Source of the DNA: Eonycteris spelaea
Taxonomy: Eukaryota; Chordata; Mammalia; Chiroptera; Pteropodidae
Direction of reading: 5' to 3'
Length of the DNA: 64,000 nt
NCBI GenBank assembly: GCA_003508835.1
Contig: PUFA01000070.1
Coordinates: 3,224,001-3,288,000 of the forward strand
In this document: piece after piece, positions 22,421-34,735 of the stretch
Position numbering within the stretch: the first letter of the stretch is position 1
Layout: the number at the start of each line of letters is the position of its first letter
The notes under the pieces: model-generated
The model's input: the letters and a program-made list of their open reading frames with translations, nothing else
Told to the model about the DNA's origin: nothing
Databases searched by the model: none
Program-made: the position numbers and the translations under genes

Positions 22421-24552
22421 GTTACAGCTGCATATATTATATTTTGCTTTTTCCACAATGAATATGTATTGATTTATAATTAAAAAAAATCATTTTACAT
22501 TAAATGAGTGTAAAAAGTTGTGCTTTCGAGTTTAAAATTATATGGTGTTCTGTATTATAGTTTACTTATATTTATTACTAGTATTATTTCTATACTACAC
22601 ATCCCTCAATGAAATGGTAAAACATGGTTTCCATGGCTGATCATAACTATGGAGCCCAAGGAATTCGCTAATGCTTGTTGGATTATCAGCAGTATCTTCT
22701 GAGATTCCTAAAAATCTGTTTTAGAAAGCTTTCCTGCCTGAAATCAAATTGACCTCTTTATTTCTTGAAATCCTCATTTTCCATGGAAAACCCTGTCTCG
22801 ACTCTATCTCCCATTTAAAATACTCATTTTCTGAAATGCCCTTTCTCAAGGCTTTTAGATGAGAGAAGAATTCTGCTAAAGAGGCTTAGGCTTAAAGGAC
22901 TTTTAGTAATTAAGGGAAAATACTCTTGTTACTGTATATAACTTTTAACAGTTGGTATTTCTCAATGAGGCATTCCTTATACTAAATTTTTCCTAAATTG
23001 AGACAGGTAGGGGTCATGAGCAACCATTTTAGTTTTCTAAACTATACACTAATTAAACATTTTATTTGGAGAATAAACCTTTCTAAACCTACTGGCTTTT
23101 GAATAAAAGTTTAATGAGAAATTTTGTTAGACAAATCTGAATTCTAATATTAGGACACCACGGCTGATTTCCATATGAACCAATTTGGTATTATGCCAAA
23201 ATTTTTTTATTTATATAGACCATCCAGTAAATGTGTTTTTAATAAAATCTTATAAAATTTATAAAGATCATAGAGACTTGATCTTAATAACTATAATATA
23301 TTCTATCACCTGAATTACAATGCTAAGGTACTATGAATCTAGGGCTTAGTTAATGGAGCATCTCTTTTTATGTTGGCTCTCTTTTTAGCAGTGATAATGT
23401 ATTTACGTTGCGCCATCTATACTAGTTTTCCCATCTCCTTGTGATTAAATACCAGGCTTTCTGAGATGGTTGGCAAAGGTTGGAGTGAAATTGGTGCCTA
23501 TAGAATAGAAATTCTCTGGGTGAAGATAACTGGCCAATATTAACTTCAAACCTACCACCTGGATTACTATGCAAGCTCTAACCACCTGTATCAACAGGTC
23601 CAGATTTAGAATAAGCTTTTTATCATGTATATTGGTTGCAGTTCTTATAACCACTGGAAGTCAGTGATATAGTTGAATTTTTCTCAATTTCAAGATATTT
23701 AAAAACAAAAATTAAAAGTGTTTCTGAGGTACAGGAAAGGAAGAAGAGAATTTTGTTTGCTGCTCTGAGGAGGTTGGTGGTCATGTATTTATTATAAAAG
23801 GATTGATTTTATTGGGTTAAACTGCAGAAATATGCTCCTTTGTTTTATGTGTAACCATTAAAATAGAAAATATTAGATATGCTGAAGGCAAGTGTAGCAA
23901 GTGAAATATTTTCCAACTTGTGTGATTAATTATAAATGTGTTCATAATCCTTACTAGCTCTTTGTCATTTAAATACAAAATTTCTTGAATAATTGGAAAC
24001 TGCCAAAAATAATAGCAATAAGAATACAAAATCAAATATAAGCAAAACTTGAGAGTTTTGCCTGGATAGTGGTGTCTTTGTGAACAATCCCTGTCACTTG
24101 TACCCGAATTTAGCTTTAAAATGAGGAAAATATCACTGGGGAAAAAAGTAAGTCAGAATCAGGGTTGTTTTCCTGACAACTACCTGACATTTTTGCTAAC
24201 TTAAAAAAAAAAAATAGAATCACTCTACTGACGTTTCTGTAATATCAATTGGATAATCTAATTCTGTCATTAAAATGTCCCTAAAGCTCCAGATAGCTTG
24301 TTTTTGCAGTATAGTGTTTAATATGATGTAACACTAGTCCCATTAGATTGGTTGTAGTTTGCAGTCTCAAATTTCCCATTGGACTGGTTGAGTTAAGGAA
24401 ACCTGTATTAAATTTCCCCCCTTCCTTTCTCCCCTTGACAACAATCAAAGAAAAATAATAATGAATTTTAATTCAAGTACCTCCTCTCCCTCTTCAAAGG
24501 AACCGCCAAATACTCTTAAACACCTCCTTGCAACTCTGAAGTTATATTAACA

Positions 24553-24591
<39 letters not shown>

Positions 24592-25570
24592 AATCCCTTA
24601 ATGTATACTGTCCACATTTTTTCCTAATGGAGTTATGATTGTTTTGGTAGTTACAGCCCAAGTGGCTGCATACCTTCACACTCCTGGGGTTTTCTCGTCA
24701 TACCTTTGAGGTGGTTTTATGTCACTGAAATGGAGGAAATGCCTTGTTTTTTGACCTTTGTTCCATGGTTTCAAAGTGGGAATGTGAATATGTTTACATA
24801 CTGTGGGCATGACTTTTTAAAGAAGGTACTCATATCAAAAGCACAGCTTTAAACCTTTAATGTTTAGATTCTGCTATGCTGTGTTGTTTTGCAATGCGGT
24901 GTTGTGGACATGCCACTAGGGATCAAAGAGTAATTCTGCAGAGAAACCATTTCATTTAGCAAAGCAGGCATGTGCCAGCCATCTGTTGTATCTGCTGATA
25001 GAAAACAGCAGTAAGTTTCTCAAACTTTTGCCAGAAAAAAAAAAAAAAGGCTTTATTGCTTAGAGGAGATGAGTTACAAGGTACCTTGTAAGCCACATCT
25101 GGTTCTATAGCAATTTACATGGCATAAATGTAAACTCCACTACGTCTTCCTTACGCAGTGGTGTAAAGGCGCGTAAACAAACTCTGCACTATCTTCCTTG
25201 TTTATTCCTGACTGTAAAATGCTTGCACAAATGAAACTCTTTTAAATTGCTATGAAGTGGAAAGGTATGGTATTCAATAAAGCATTTTGTTTTGGATTAA
25301 ATTTATTTAACTTAAATGTCCCTGATGAATAGGATGCGTGCTATGGGAAAAAACTTTAGGGATTAAGAGTCTAGTGAAAGTGTCCTTCATCCTGTTGCAG
25401 AAACTCTGGAGAAGCAGGCACTATCAGATTAGGCCTTTTGCAGTAATTTAACCAACTTGCCCCACTTGCCAACATGGAAGTAACTATGTTACATTCCCAT
25501 GAACTCTTAGTAGATGGGGAGTTGTTCTCCCATGTAGCATTTCTCTCTGCCTCAAGCACTCAGTCAACAA
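22421..25570. other. Intron 2, microsatellite and unremarkable DNA
   Basis: (TTA)n array at 24553-24590. 25125-25190 has a few CpGs (AAGGCGCGTAAACAAAC) in otherwise CpG-poor DNA and looks single-copy, so it could be a conserved element, but nothing proves it. Confidence 0.4.
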
Positions 25571-25574
25571 ATGT

Positions 25575-25905
25575 AGACATTGAGCTAGTCACATGGAGTA
25601 TACACAGAGGATTAAACATGGTCTCTGCCCTCAGGGAGCTCATAGTCTAGGAAATAAATATTGATCACACTCACCCAAATGAGATTAGAAAGTATAGGGT
25701 TGGCTGAGAGCAGAAAGCAGGCTACTCTTTTCCCCTGCCTTGAGGAGGAAGGGAGCCAGGAGCTCATCACGGAGCTCACTTAAGCAGGTGTTGTCTGAGT
25801 TAGTTCCTGAAGGATGCACAAGCATTCATCAGATGGGCAAGGGAGGGAAATGCCTTCCAGGTGGAGAGCTCAGCTGCTCTAGTGCACAGAGGTCTTAAAG
25901 GGGAA
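25575..25905 (-). mobile_element. L2 3' part, antisense
   Basis: GTCTCTGCCCTCAGGGAGCT, CATAGTCTAGGAAATAAATA, AGTTCCTGAAGGATGCACAA and TGCCTTCCAGGTGGAGAGC follow the antisense L2 3' region in order. Confidence 0.75.
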
Positions 25906-26834
25906 GATATATTCTAGGTAACCATGAGAGGATTTGTATCTCATCTGAGAGTAATGGAAATTCAATGGAGAAAACATTAAGGTCAAATAATGGAGAAGAG
26001 TTCTGAGGAAGGAGAAAAAGGAGGTTTCTCTCTTCTTTGCTATGAGGAGAATGGACTCAGTATTTTGCAAGTTTCGTCCCAAGGCTTTTCCACAACCATT
26101 ATTTAGCTCTTCTTTCTTAATAAACTTTTGGAAGAGTTTGTGATGATTAACATCAGCTCCAGTTTAATTTTTTTTTTTAGGTGATTAGGACATGGAACTA
26201 TTAAAAAAAAAAGCTGTTTTTTTTTTTTAGTGCATTGTACATTAAAAAATATATTTAATTTTCTAATGGAACTTAAAACTTTGAACTTAATGGAAGCAAA
26301 ACTTAAATAAGGAAAATAATATGTTGATTTGAAAAAGAATCGACTTAGCATCTATTCTCAACTTCTATACTACCCTTTAAATAATCATAAGTACAATAAA
26401 GGTATAGAAATTATGCTTGGCTGGTGATCCTTTCATTTAAATAATGAGAGGCTGATGCTGGAAATGGATTTATTTAAAATAAGCCTGCTTCTTTAGTATT
26501 CTATTTTCTTTTGAAACATTAGTTAAAACTCAAAAGTCACAGGGCAACTTCTGCTCTTCCATTTTTCTCAGATAGACATATGGATGTCTATCCTTCGAGC
26601 TGTACATTTTGTATTCTTTTTGAATTTTATAGACCAATTTAATTAAAGACTCTTGGAAATTTTCAGCATCTTTTGAAACCCATTCACCTGAACAAAATAT
26701 CACTGGGCTGCTGTGTGATGTGCTTTAGGACAAAAGATAGATTAGTGAATAAGTTCTTAGCTGGTAACATTGGAAAGTTGATGAACCCAGTCTTTGCTTA
26801 GCTGCTCCTGACCAGAACGCAGATCATGCCCTGG

Positions 26835-27370
26835 GGGCAAAACATGATTAAGAACCAATTCCCTGCCCTTGAGAAAATTAGAAGCTAACTGAAGAGTCAG
26901 ACGTATATAAACAGGTCATCTTAATAATTCCTGTTAATGGTATTGTAGAAGAACTGAGGCATTCTCAGGTTATAATGAGCACAGAGAAGGAAAGTAACTC
27001 GAAGCTAAGTCTGACTACAGATAGCTAAGCAAAAACCTGAAGGAGGGGATGTTTTTAGGGAACAGAAGTAGCTTGAGGCAAGGCATAGAGCCCAGAAATA
27101 CATTACTTGGGAGAACTAGTACTTTGGTGTGGCTGGAGTACATGTAGTAGGTAAGAAGTAGAGAGGTAGGCAGGGCCTAGTCCTAAAGGACTTTTGACAG
27201 CCACTCTATAAGCAATGTTGAGTCAATCCATGAAAAAGTATAAAGCAGAGAACAATGGGATCAGACTTACATAGTTAGATCATCTTGTTTGCAGGACGGA
27301 GGATAGCTCTGAGGGGAGTTGGCTATAAGGAGAAAAGTCAGGAGAAACATTTAGGAGATAAGAATCTGAA
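26835..27370 (-). mobile_element. L2 fragment, antisense
   Basis: TTCCCTGCCCTTGAGAAAATT, AGGCAAGGCATAGAGCCCA, GTGTGGCTGGAGTACATG and AATGGGATCAGACTTACATA match successive segments of antisense L2. Confidence 0.7.
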
Positions 27371-27399
27371 AGTCTTGTGCTAGGGAGAAGGAGCATGTC

Positions 27400-27812
27400 A
27401 TTTCTTCCACTCTCTGCTTCACTAACTTGGCGGTAGCCTTGTTAGCCTTTCTGCCCCCTACCCCCAAGCTCCTTTCCTGCCTCAGGGCCTTTGCTCATGA
27501 AGTTCCCTCCACCTAGATGCACTCCTGTCAGATTTCTATGTGGCTTACTTTCTCGTGGCTTCCACGTCTCATCAAATGTCACCTCTTCTAAGAGACTTTC
27601 CGTGACTCCCCTCTCTAAAACAATAACCACCCCCTCTTCATCACTCTGAGTCTCCTTCTCTGATGTATATTTTTTATGGGACTTAATATAATGATAATAT
27701 TTGATTTTAATGAGAGCAAGGACTTTGTCCTGTTAACCATGTAGCTCCAGGAACAGCTCTTGACACACAATAAGCACTCAATAACTATTTGTTGAAGGAA
27801 TGACTACATGAA
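27400..27812 (+). mobile_element. L2 3' part, sense
   Basis: TTTCCTGCCTCAGGGCCTTT, CATCAAATGTCACCTCTTCT, AATGAGAGCAAGGACTTTG and CACACAATAAGCACTCAATA run continuously to the L2 3' end. It is one of the better preserved old repeats in the window. Confidence 0.85.
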
Positions 27813-27832
27813 GTAGGTCCCATTAATATTCA

Positions 27833-27948
27833 TATGTGATAGGTAATGCAATTGAGGCACAGAGGAGCAAAGGAAATGGGTGGTAAGAGGCAGGGCTGGG
27901 ATCTAGACCTAGGCAATTGGGATTCAAAGCTCTTGCTCTTATAAGTGC
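27833..27948 (-). mobile_element. MIR fragment, antisense
   Basis: AATTGAGGCACAGAGGAGCA, GAGGCAGGGCTGGGATCTAG and GGGATTCAAAGCTCTTGCTC match antisense MIR. Confidence 0.65.
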
Positions 27949-27949
27949 T

Positions 27950-28590
27950 AAATAGAGGTATGAACACAGAGGGAGCTCTGGGAACACAGAGGAGGAAGCA
28001 GCTAATTTTTGGTTGAGGAAGTAGGGGAAAGCTTCACCAGGGAAGATGGAACAATTGAACAGGGACTTGAAGGACATGCATGAAGCTGTTTAATGAACTG
28101 AAGCAGGAGTAAGGCACCGGAAGAAGGGCTATCACAGTCAGAGGCAAAGAAGTTAGTGAAAGTGCATTCTGGGAAAGGCTAATGGTGCCCAAACTGTGGA
28201 AGGAAGTTTAGGAAGATTATGATGACTTCTTGTATGCCTAGTTGGCTTGTCTTATAGAAAAAGAGCCTTTGAAAGTTTAAAAATAGATGATAATTATATC
28301 TATACGGAAGATGATTTTGGTGGCAGAGGAAGATAGATGATGGGGTACCTGGCTAATTTAAATACCTCAAGAGATGACAAGGGAGTGAACTAGGGCAGGC
28401 AGTGGGAGAGAGAGGAAGAAGCAAACTCCAGTGGTATGTCTCTGTAATTGACACGACTTACTGAATGTGGGCATTATGGAAATGAGGGAGTAGAGGATAA
28501 CTCTGAGATTGTTGGGCAGATAGTTATGTCTTAACTGAGACATTATTTATAGTAGTAAGAGCAAAACTGAAGTACAAAGAAAGTGGAGTC
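27950..28590 (-). mobile_element. L2 fragment, antisense
   Basis: GTAGGGGAAAGCTTCACCAG, GGGACTTGAAGGACATGCA, GTGCATTCTGGGAAAGGC and GATGATTTTGGTGGCAGAGG follow antisense L2. Confidence 0.65.
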
Positions 28591-28734
28591 CTTTTGGAAA
28601 CTCCTGAACATTAATTTTCTGCTGAACATTTAGGTGACACGGTCTGGTGTGCATGTGAAAAATTGAATCTAGAACTAAGACATGAGGTGTAGAAGAGAAA
28701 TACTGATTTTGGAGACTTTGGATCTTTCTTCCTC

Positions 28735-28990
28735 GTAATACTTATTGAGGGCCTACCTAATGCCAAAGCTTATGCTGAATGCTAAAAAAAAAAAGTAAAT
28801 CATATATAAAGCTTGCCCTCAAAGAGTTTACAGTCTAGTGTGGAAACAGATATGAACCAAAATAATAATACAATATTAAATGGTTATAATATAATAGGAA
28901 CAAGGTGCTATGAAAGTCCTGCAGAGGGAGCATTACCTCTGTGGGAGAGGAGTAAATGACCTGCGTAGAGTTCCTGGTGTTCTTCAGGGT
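28735..28990 (-). mobile_element. L2 3' end, antisense
   Basis: TACTTATTGAGGGCCTACCT, CTTGCCCTCAAAGAGTTTAC, AGTCTAGTGTGGAAACAGAT and ACAAGGTGCTATGAAAGTC follow antisense L2 from its very end inward. Confidence 0.75.
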
Positions 28991-29139
28991 ATAGCCTGAA
29001 AATGTAAACCTAAACATGCACATTTGGAACAGTTTCTCTGCTTAACTTTATGCCTTTATGTGCTTGAGATAATTTGGCCTAATGTATTCTGCCTTCCACT
29101 CAGATTTTTTTGGAAATGAATATAACAAAGGATACTATA

Positions 29140-29155
29140 CCACTAGGTGACAGCG
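29140..29155 (+). promoter_or_regulatory. Candidate CTCF motif
   Basis: CCACTAGGTGACAGCG matches the CTCF core except for A in place of G in GGTGgC. Sequence motif only. Confidence 0.35.
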
Positions 29156-29533
29156 TGAGTCAGCTCTCCCAAATTAAATGCCACAACTACTCTTGAGGAA
29201 ACAGTCTATGGGAGCTGAAGATGGGCTTGAATAAACCTCCATTGTATGGCTTGTTATGATGCCTGGTTTCTAAGGGCTATTTAGTGTTAGTCGTGGCTAT
29301 ACCACTGGAAGATTCACATTTGAAGTCAGGTTCAAGTAGGACATTTCCTACTTAAGGCAATAATTAGATGAATCTTCAGTAGACCTATAAAATAACTCAG
29401 GTATTTGGCTTTTCAGTACTTAGTGAAGCAATTTGATTTCTATCATTCGTAGGTTCAGCCAATATTCTTATTTCCAGCTGAAACTTGATTAGGATTTGAG
29501 ATTGTATTATATTTCTGTCACTTATAACAGTAG

Positions 29534-29547
29534 CCAGTAGATGGCAA
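29534..29547 (+). promoter_or_regulatory. Candidate CTCF motif
   Basis: CCAGTAGATGGCAA fits the CTCF core CCASYAGRKGGCRS except at its last base. It lies about 390 bp from the candidate at 29140, same orientation. Confidence 0.4.
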
Positions 29548-29884
29548 TGTAAAAGTTAAGTTTTTGTGGACTTTTCCACTTCAACATTTTTTAAGGCGTG
29601 GAGGTGCTAAGAGACCAATTTGTGGGGTACTGGGGATCTTTATGTAACTTACTTCAATAGACCATTAATATATTTAGTAATTTAGAAAATAAACTATCTC
29701 AAATTCAATGCCACTGCAAGAAAGCCTTAATAACTAAAATATGAATGATTTCATCATATACCAGTCACCTTTTTCTTCCTATTAAACAGTTACTCGATTC
29801 AGGCAGGAGTCAAGGTTTGAGTTATTTCTCCATGTTCATCCAATTTTTTCTTTGCCTTCCTCTAGCTGTATCTTTAGATGTCGC

Positions 29885-30170
29885 ATAATAGTAGAGTTTG
29901 AAGAGATCCCAAAATTCATCCACCCCATCAAGCCCAACCTTTCTTTGAAGCATCAATGAATTATGGTCTCTCAGACTCTAGTTGAACATGCTCAGTGGCA
30001 GAGAACTTATAAGGCAAATTTTATTTAATAATTTTAACTGTATTAATCATAGAAAGTTGTTCTTCATAATGGGTCAGAATCTGCCTTTCCAGTATAACTT
30101 GACTATCCCAAGACTACCAGTCTCTGGACTCACATTTGGAGAGTCCTACCTTGCATTTATACCCTAAAGT
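29885..30170 (+). mobile_element. Ancient LINE-like repeat (CR1/L3-type, tentative)
   Basis: GAGATCCCAAAATTCATCCA, CCCATCAAGCCCAACC, CTCAGTGGCAGAGAACTTAT and ATAGAAAGTTGTTCTTCATA resemble a very old dispersed repeat. 30645-30700 (GACATTTGAGGACAGCTCAC) may be a further part. The family name is uncertain. Confidence 0.4.
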
Positions 30171-30964
30171 TGGCTGATGTGTCCCCTTGATTGCTGATGT
30201 AGGCCTCTGGTACATTTACCCCCCTACTTCTTCTCTAGCAAAACTCAGCTATTTCTGTGAGATCTTAGAAATTGAACTTATGACTTGGTAACTAAAGTGG
30301 CATGACTTAAGACCCTGACCCCAACTGAAGAAATCAACATTATATTCTTGTAACTCATGTCCCTATGGAAGTTAGGCCTGGTCCTTAGAGCCTTAGAATC
30401 TTTTAGTACAAATACACATCTCTACCTTCCAGCCCCTTACTCCCAGGCAACTGCATAAACAGACTCTATTAGCTGGTCCCCTGAATCCATGCACACCAGT
30501 GGGTGCCCCAGACCACCAGAGACAAAGATGAACCACAAGTTCCAATTGAGGCTCCACTGGAATGCCTGGTCACATCTATAATTCCCAGCCTTAGCCCTCT
30601 CCCTGACTCCTGCAGCTCATGGGAGTATGTTTTAACTTCTCTCTGATTGGCAACCAGACATTTGAGGACAGCTCACATCCCTTCTGCAGTCTTTTCTCTG
30701 TGCCAACATCACTTTCTTAAGCTACTTCACATAAGCAGTTTTGCATTTCTTTAACCTTGACTCCTAAATACTTATTAAAAGTATAAATTTGTCAAATAAA
30801 ATTTACTGGTACTTTATAGTCTGATTTTTTAAAAAAGTTAATGGCTAAATTGGAGATTAACTTTCTTCTAGACTAGTGCAGTCAGTTTTTGGTCTATAAA
30901 TCTTGAGTGGTATAGAAGAAGGAGAAGAAAACGGAAGAAAAAAAGATAAAAAGAAAATAGCTAA

Positions 30965-31185
30965 AAGTCACTAAGCATTCTATGTGCCAGTCATTGTGCT
31001 AATCACTTTTCATCACTATCTAGTTTAATTCTCACAACAACCCTGTGAGATAAACACTACTAATATTTCCATTTTACAAAAATGGCAACTGGATCACAGA
31101 AAGTTAAGCAACTTGCCTAAGGTCACACGACTAGTGGATAATAGAGCCAAGTTTAAACTCAGGTGGTCTAACTCCAGAATCTGTG
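30965..31185 (-). mobile_element. MIR SINE, antisense
   Basis: TGTGCCAGTCATTGTGCTAA, AATTCTCACAACAACCCTGT, TCCATTTTACAAAAATGGCA and CTTGCCTAAGGTCACACGAC read as antisense MIR end to end. Confidence 0.9.
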
Positions 31186-31424
31186 ATGCAATTGCAACTT
31201 AACTCTTTGAAATGGAGATTTTCCTGAATCTGCATCTATTAGACATTTTATTTCCTGCACACCGTGTGCTGTGGAACATGAGTTAGATAAGGACCCTGAC
31301 CAATGTGAGCTTATAGTGTTAGAGGAGGTTAAAATAGCACGGCTTTGGTAAATATTAGGTCTACTCACTTGAAATGGTGATTTCCAGGTCAAAATGGTTG
31401 AATGTCATGTGATTTAAACTGAAC

Positions 31425-31640
31425 ATTTTTCGGACATTTACTGTGTGCCAACAGTTCTTCTCAGTAATTTACACAGATTATCTTATTTAATACTTAGACT
31501 AATCTGTGTGCTGAAGGTACTATTTTTATCTCCATTAAGCATGTATGAAGACTGAGATGCAGAGAAATTAAGTAACTTGCCCAAATGATACCTTAGTCAC
31601 TGTAGAGGTTGGGGTTTGAACCCTGGCAGTCCGATGCCAA
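31425..31640 (-). mobile_element. MIR SINE, antisense
   Basis: ATTTACTGTGTGCCAACAGT, ATCTCCATTAAGCATGTATG, AAGTAACTTGCCCAAATGAT and GGTTTGAACCCTGGCAGTC follow antisense MIR. A (TG)n microsatellite follows at once. Confidence 0.88.
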
Positions 31641-31642
31641 AG

Positions 31643-31644
<2 letters not shown>

Positions 31645-31687
<43 letters not shown>
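31645..31687. repeat. (TG)n microsatellite
   Basis: About 21 TG units directly after a MIR copy, then ATATATATGTGTATG. Confidence 0.95.
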
Positions 31688-31690
<3 letters not shown>

Positions 31691-32711
31691 CATATATATA
31701 TGTGTATGTATTATTTCACCTCTATGTTATAAAAGAGTAGCCCAATCTACCCATCCAAATCGATTTTTAAGGAAGAGTTTCATTTAGAGAGTCCTACATT
31801 ACAAGGTAAATATCAAATCATTTAAGTCAAGATATAGTTTAGAAGTCAGATAGGACTAATACAAAATCCATTTGACTCCAGACTGGCTGAATGTTCTCAG
31901 TCTTCAAAGTTAATCATTAACTTATCTGATTTCTTGGATATCTGCAGACTTGAGTTTGGATAGTCATTACATGTCCTCTGTTGTCTAGGATTTGAGGAAA
32001 CATTTACTTATAACTGAGGGAGAGAGTATAAATTGGTACAGCTCTCTTGAATTGAGGTAAGAGGTTGTCCTATAATTGTGCTAATCGTGGTGACACCTTT
32101 CTTTATTGCACTTAATATTTTAAAACATGCTTTACTTTATATTATCTCATTAGGTTCATTTGATCTTCCCAATAACTGTGAAAAATCATCCATTAATGAA
32201 ACTGTAGATATGTAAATATGAGGAATAACTGATAATTTGCAATGAATAGCCTTAAGCCAAAAGTAAAATAATTCAAACCTGATCTTTAATAACTGTGCAT
32301 TTTCCTACAATATACAAAAGATTTGTGTTTATGATTTCATAGAAATGTTTTTGCCTTTCAATAAAAATAAATAAGGGCCCATTTAATAAATGCTATTTAA
32401 ATTATAAGGAAACACAGTGGAAAATGTAATTGATTCAATTTCATTCCATTGTAAGCATAGAAATAATTACCCTTCATCTGTTTTCATATGTGGTATTTCA
32501 AATATTTTTGTCATCAATTACATGAGAAACTTTACATACCCAAGACTCTTTTAGAATGGTATCGTAAAAATAGTTCTCCCAATATAAAACACTTCAAATT
32601 AAGAGAGGTGATTGAGTCTACCCTTTTGAGTGAGACATGGGGCCAGGACTAGGGTGAGACAAGTGAGGCACTCAGGGTACCTATAGGCCCTGAACATACT
32701 GGAGAACATGA

Positions 32712-33190
32712 TGTGTGATGATTAATTTTATGTGTTAACCTGACTGGGCCACAAGGTGCCCAGACTTTTGGTCAAACATTATTCTAGATGTATCTGTGAA
32801 GGGATTTTGGATGAGATTAACATTTGAATTGGTAGACTGAGGCCATGTGGCCCTCCCCATTGTGTGCGGGCCTCATTCAATCAGTCGAAGGCCTGAATTG
32901 AACAAAAAGGCAGACCCTCCAGCCACACTGCCTTCAAACTGAAACTCTAGCTCTTCTTGAGTCTTGAGCCTGCCTGCTTTCAAGCTAGAACTTAACCACT
33001 GACTCTCCTCAGCTTGCCGACTATAGATCCTGGGACTTGTCAGCTCCATGATTACGTGAAACAATTCCTTGAAATTAATAAATCTGTCTGTCTGCCTGTC
33101 CATCCATCCATCCACCCATCCATCCATCCATCCATCCATCCATCCATCCATCCTATTGGTTCATTTTCTCTGGAGAACTCTAATATACCA
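32712..33190 (+). mobile_element. Solitary LTR, ERVL-MaLR-like, with a (CATC)n expansion
   Basis: Begins TGTGATGATTAATTTTATGT, continues CCACAAGGTGCCCAGACTTT, GTCAAACATTATTCTAGATG, TTGAATTGGTAGACTGAGG, TGCCGACTATAGATCCTGGG, has AATAAAT near its end and finishes CTATTGGTTCATTTTCTCTG ... AATATACCA. The TG start, polyadenylation signal and CA-type end are LTR features. The usual short CTATCTA stretch before the end has become a long (CATC)n array. No internal region is present. Family assignment is tentative. Confidence 0.6.
33095..33153. repeat. (CCAT)n tetranucleotide array
   Basis: About 13 CATC units, one of them CACC, inside the LTR. It produces histidine-proline-serine and methionine-aspartate-glycine-tryptophan frames on the two strands that are artefacts. 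Confidence 0.95.
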
Positions 33191-33574
33191 TGTTTTCTGT
33201 CTTAGCTGCCTAACACTGGGAGCAGTTACTATCAAAGAAGCAAATGGTAGCACTGGCCAAACCTTGATCAGCTTAAATTCTTAGGGGCTTTGGTTTTTTC
33301 AAGTGCTAAAAGAAAATAATTAATTTATTGTTTATAGTGGCAGCAAAATGCAGTTGCATAATGTGTACAAAGTACTTGACACATAATAGACACTGAAAAA
33401 GTAGGGTCTTTTCTTCCTTTTGTATTAATGAGCTGTTAGGCTAAGTGGGAGCCATGAGGCGGAAGAAAGGGAGGCTGCCAGACCCCAGGCTAGGGAGTGT
33501 TCTGGCAGGTTGCCCAAATTCCACTGTAAGTGATGGCGTCCCACTCTCTGAACTCAGTGTCACACTGAGCTGGC

Positions 33575-33710
33575 CTGAGGAGGCCTGGCTTCCAGCCCGG
33601 CTCCCATACCATCTATCTGAGACCTCAGACAAGTATTTCATTTTCTTTCTCATCTGTTAAATAAGGGAGTTCCTTTCAGTTCTGAAAGGTCTGTGATTTA
33701 TTATAAGTCA
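33575..33710 (+). mobile_element. MIR-type SINE fragment, sense
   Basis: CTTCCAGCCCGGCTCCCATA, CTTTCTCATCTGTTAAATAA and CCTTTCAGTTCTGAAAGGTC match a MIR/MIR3-like sequence. Confidence 0.6.
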
Positions 33711-34385
33711 TCATTTCCGCATTGTTCTTGGTTTTGTGTTTGAATTCAAATCGTAGGGGGAAAAAATCACTTGGATAATATGGTTAATTGTAACAAAAAA
33801 TAAAACCAGCTTTGAGCAGAATTAACTTTTCAAAATACTGTTTGCCTTAATAATGCTAATAAAATTTACTAAAATCTATTTTAGGCAACTTTTATCTGGT
33901 TTTCTTATTAGCTTGGTTTCAGTCCATTCATTTTGACTAATAAACTGACCTTAGGAGTTACACTCTGAGGCAGGTAAACAGGACAGCTATATTACTAATA
34001 TTTACCCTTTAAGACCTTTTCCAAATAGTGGCTCCTTTCTAGATACTTATAACAGCAATTTCTATCTTTGCTCTTTACAAAGAACTGAGGAATCAATTCT
34101 GAGATTTTGTCTCTCTGTTACAAATTGAGGTTTTCATATTTTGAGCTGTCTTTGTAGTAATTATAACTTGCGAAACCCATTACTCACTCAGGAACATAAA
34201 CTGGACTTCATTAGAGTTTGCAATACTTAATTTCCTGGGTATAACTATTTCTTTTTATGAATCCTTACAGAGTTTTATTTTAAGTTCATTACTTTTTTCC
34301 ATCATAAACTAGTATACCCTCTAAATTTTTTTGAAAAATACAGGAAAAAAGAAGAATGAGAGGGGAAATCATGTATAGGTTAACT
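33711..34385. other. Intron 2, nothing recognised
   Basis: AT-rich, no named repeat or gene. Confidence 0.45.
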
Positions 34386-34389
34386 CATG

Positions 34390-34735
34390 TAAGAAAATTT
34401 TAATATTTTAGTGTTTTTCCATCTAGTGTTTTTTCACTGAAGTAACAATTTGTGTCCTTTTTTGTTTGTTGTTTGCTTAAGGACAGTGTACAGTTTCCCA
34501 TGTTATTACATATTCTATACACATGATTTTTTAATGGCTACACAATATTATGTGGTTTATTTAAACATTTTCCTATTTAGATTGTCTTTAGATAATTTTT
34601 GACTGTTATAAATAACACCGTGAATAGCAACTTGATGCATAAAACTTTTTCCATATTAGGGTTATTTTCTGAGGACTGTGTTTCGTAAGTAGAACTTCTG
34701 AGTTGAAGCATCTGATCATTGTACAGGCTCTTGGC
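34390..34735 (-). mobile_element. Old L1 fragment, antisense
   Basis: TTTTTAATGGCTACACAATA, TTATTTAAACATTTTCCTAT, AAATAACACCGTGAATAGC and GTAAGTAGAACTTCTGAGTT follow antisense old L1 3' sequence. Confidence 0.65.

Noticed and set aside
32873..33284. Histidine-proline-serine and Met-Asp-Gly-Trp repeat frames
   Set aside because: Products of translating the (CATC)n microsatellite inside an LTR.
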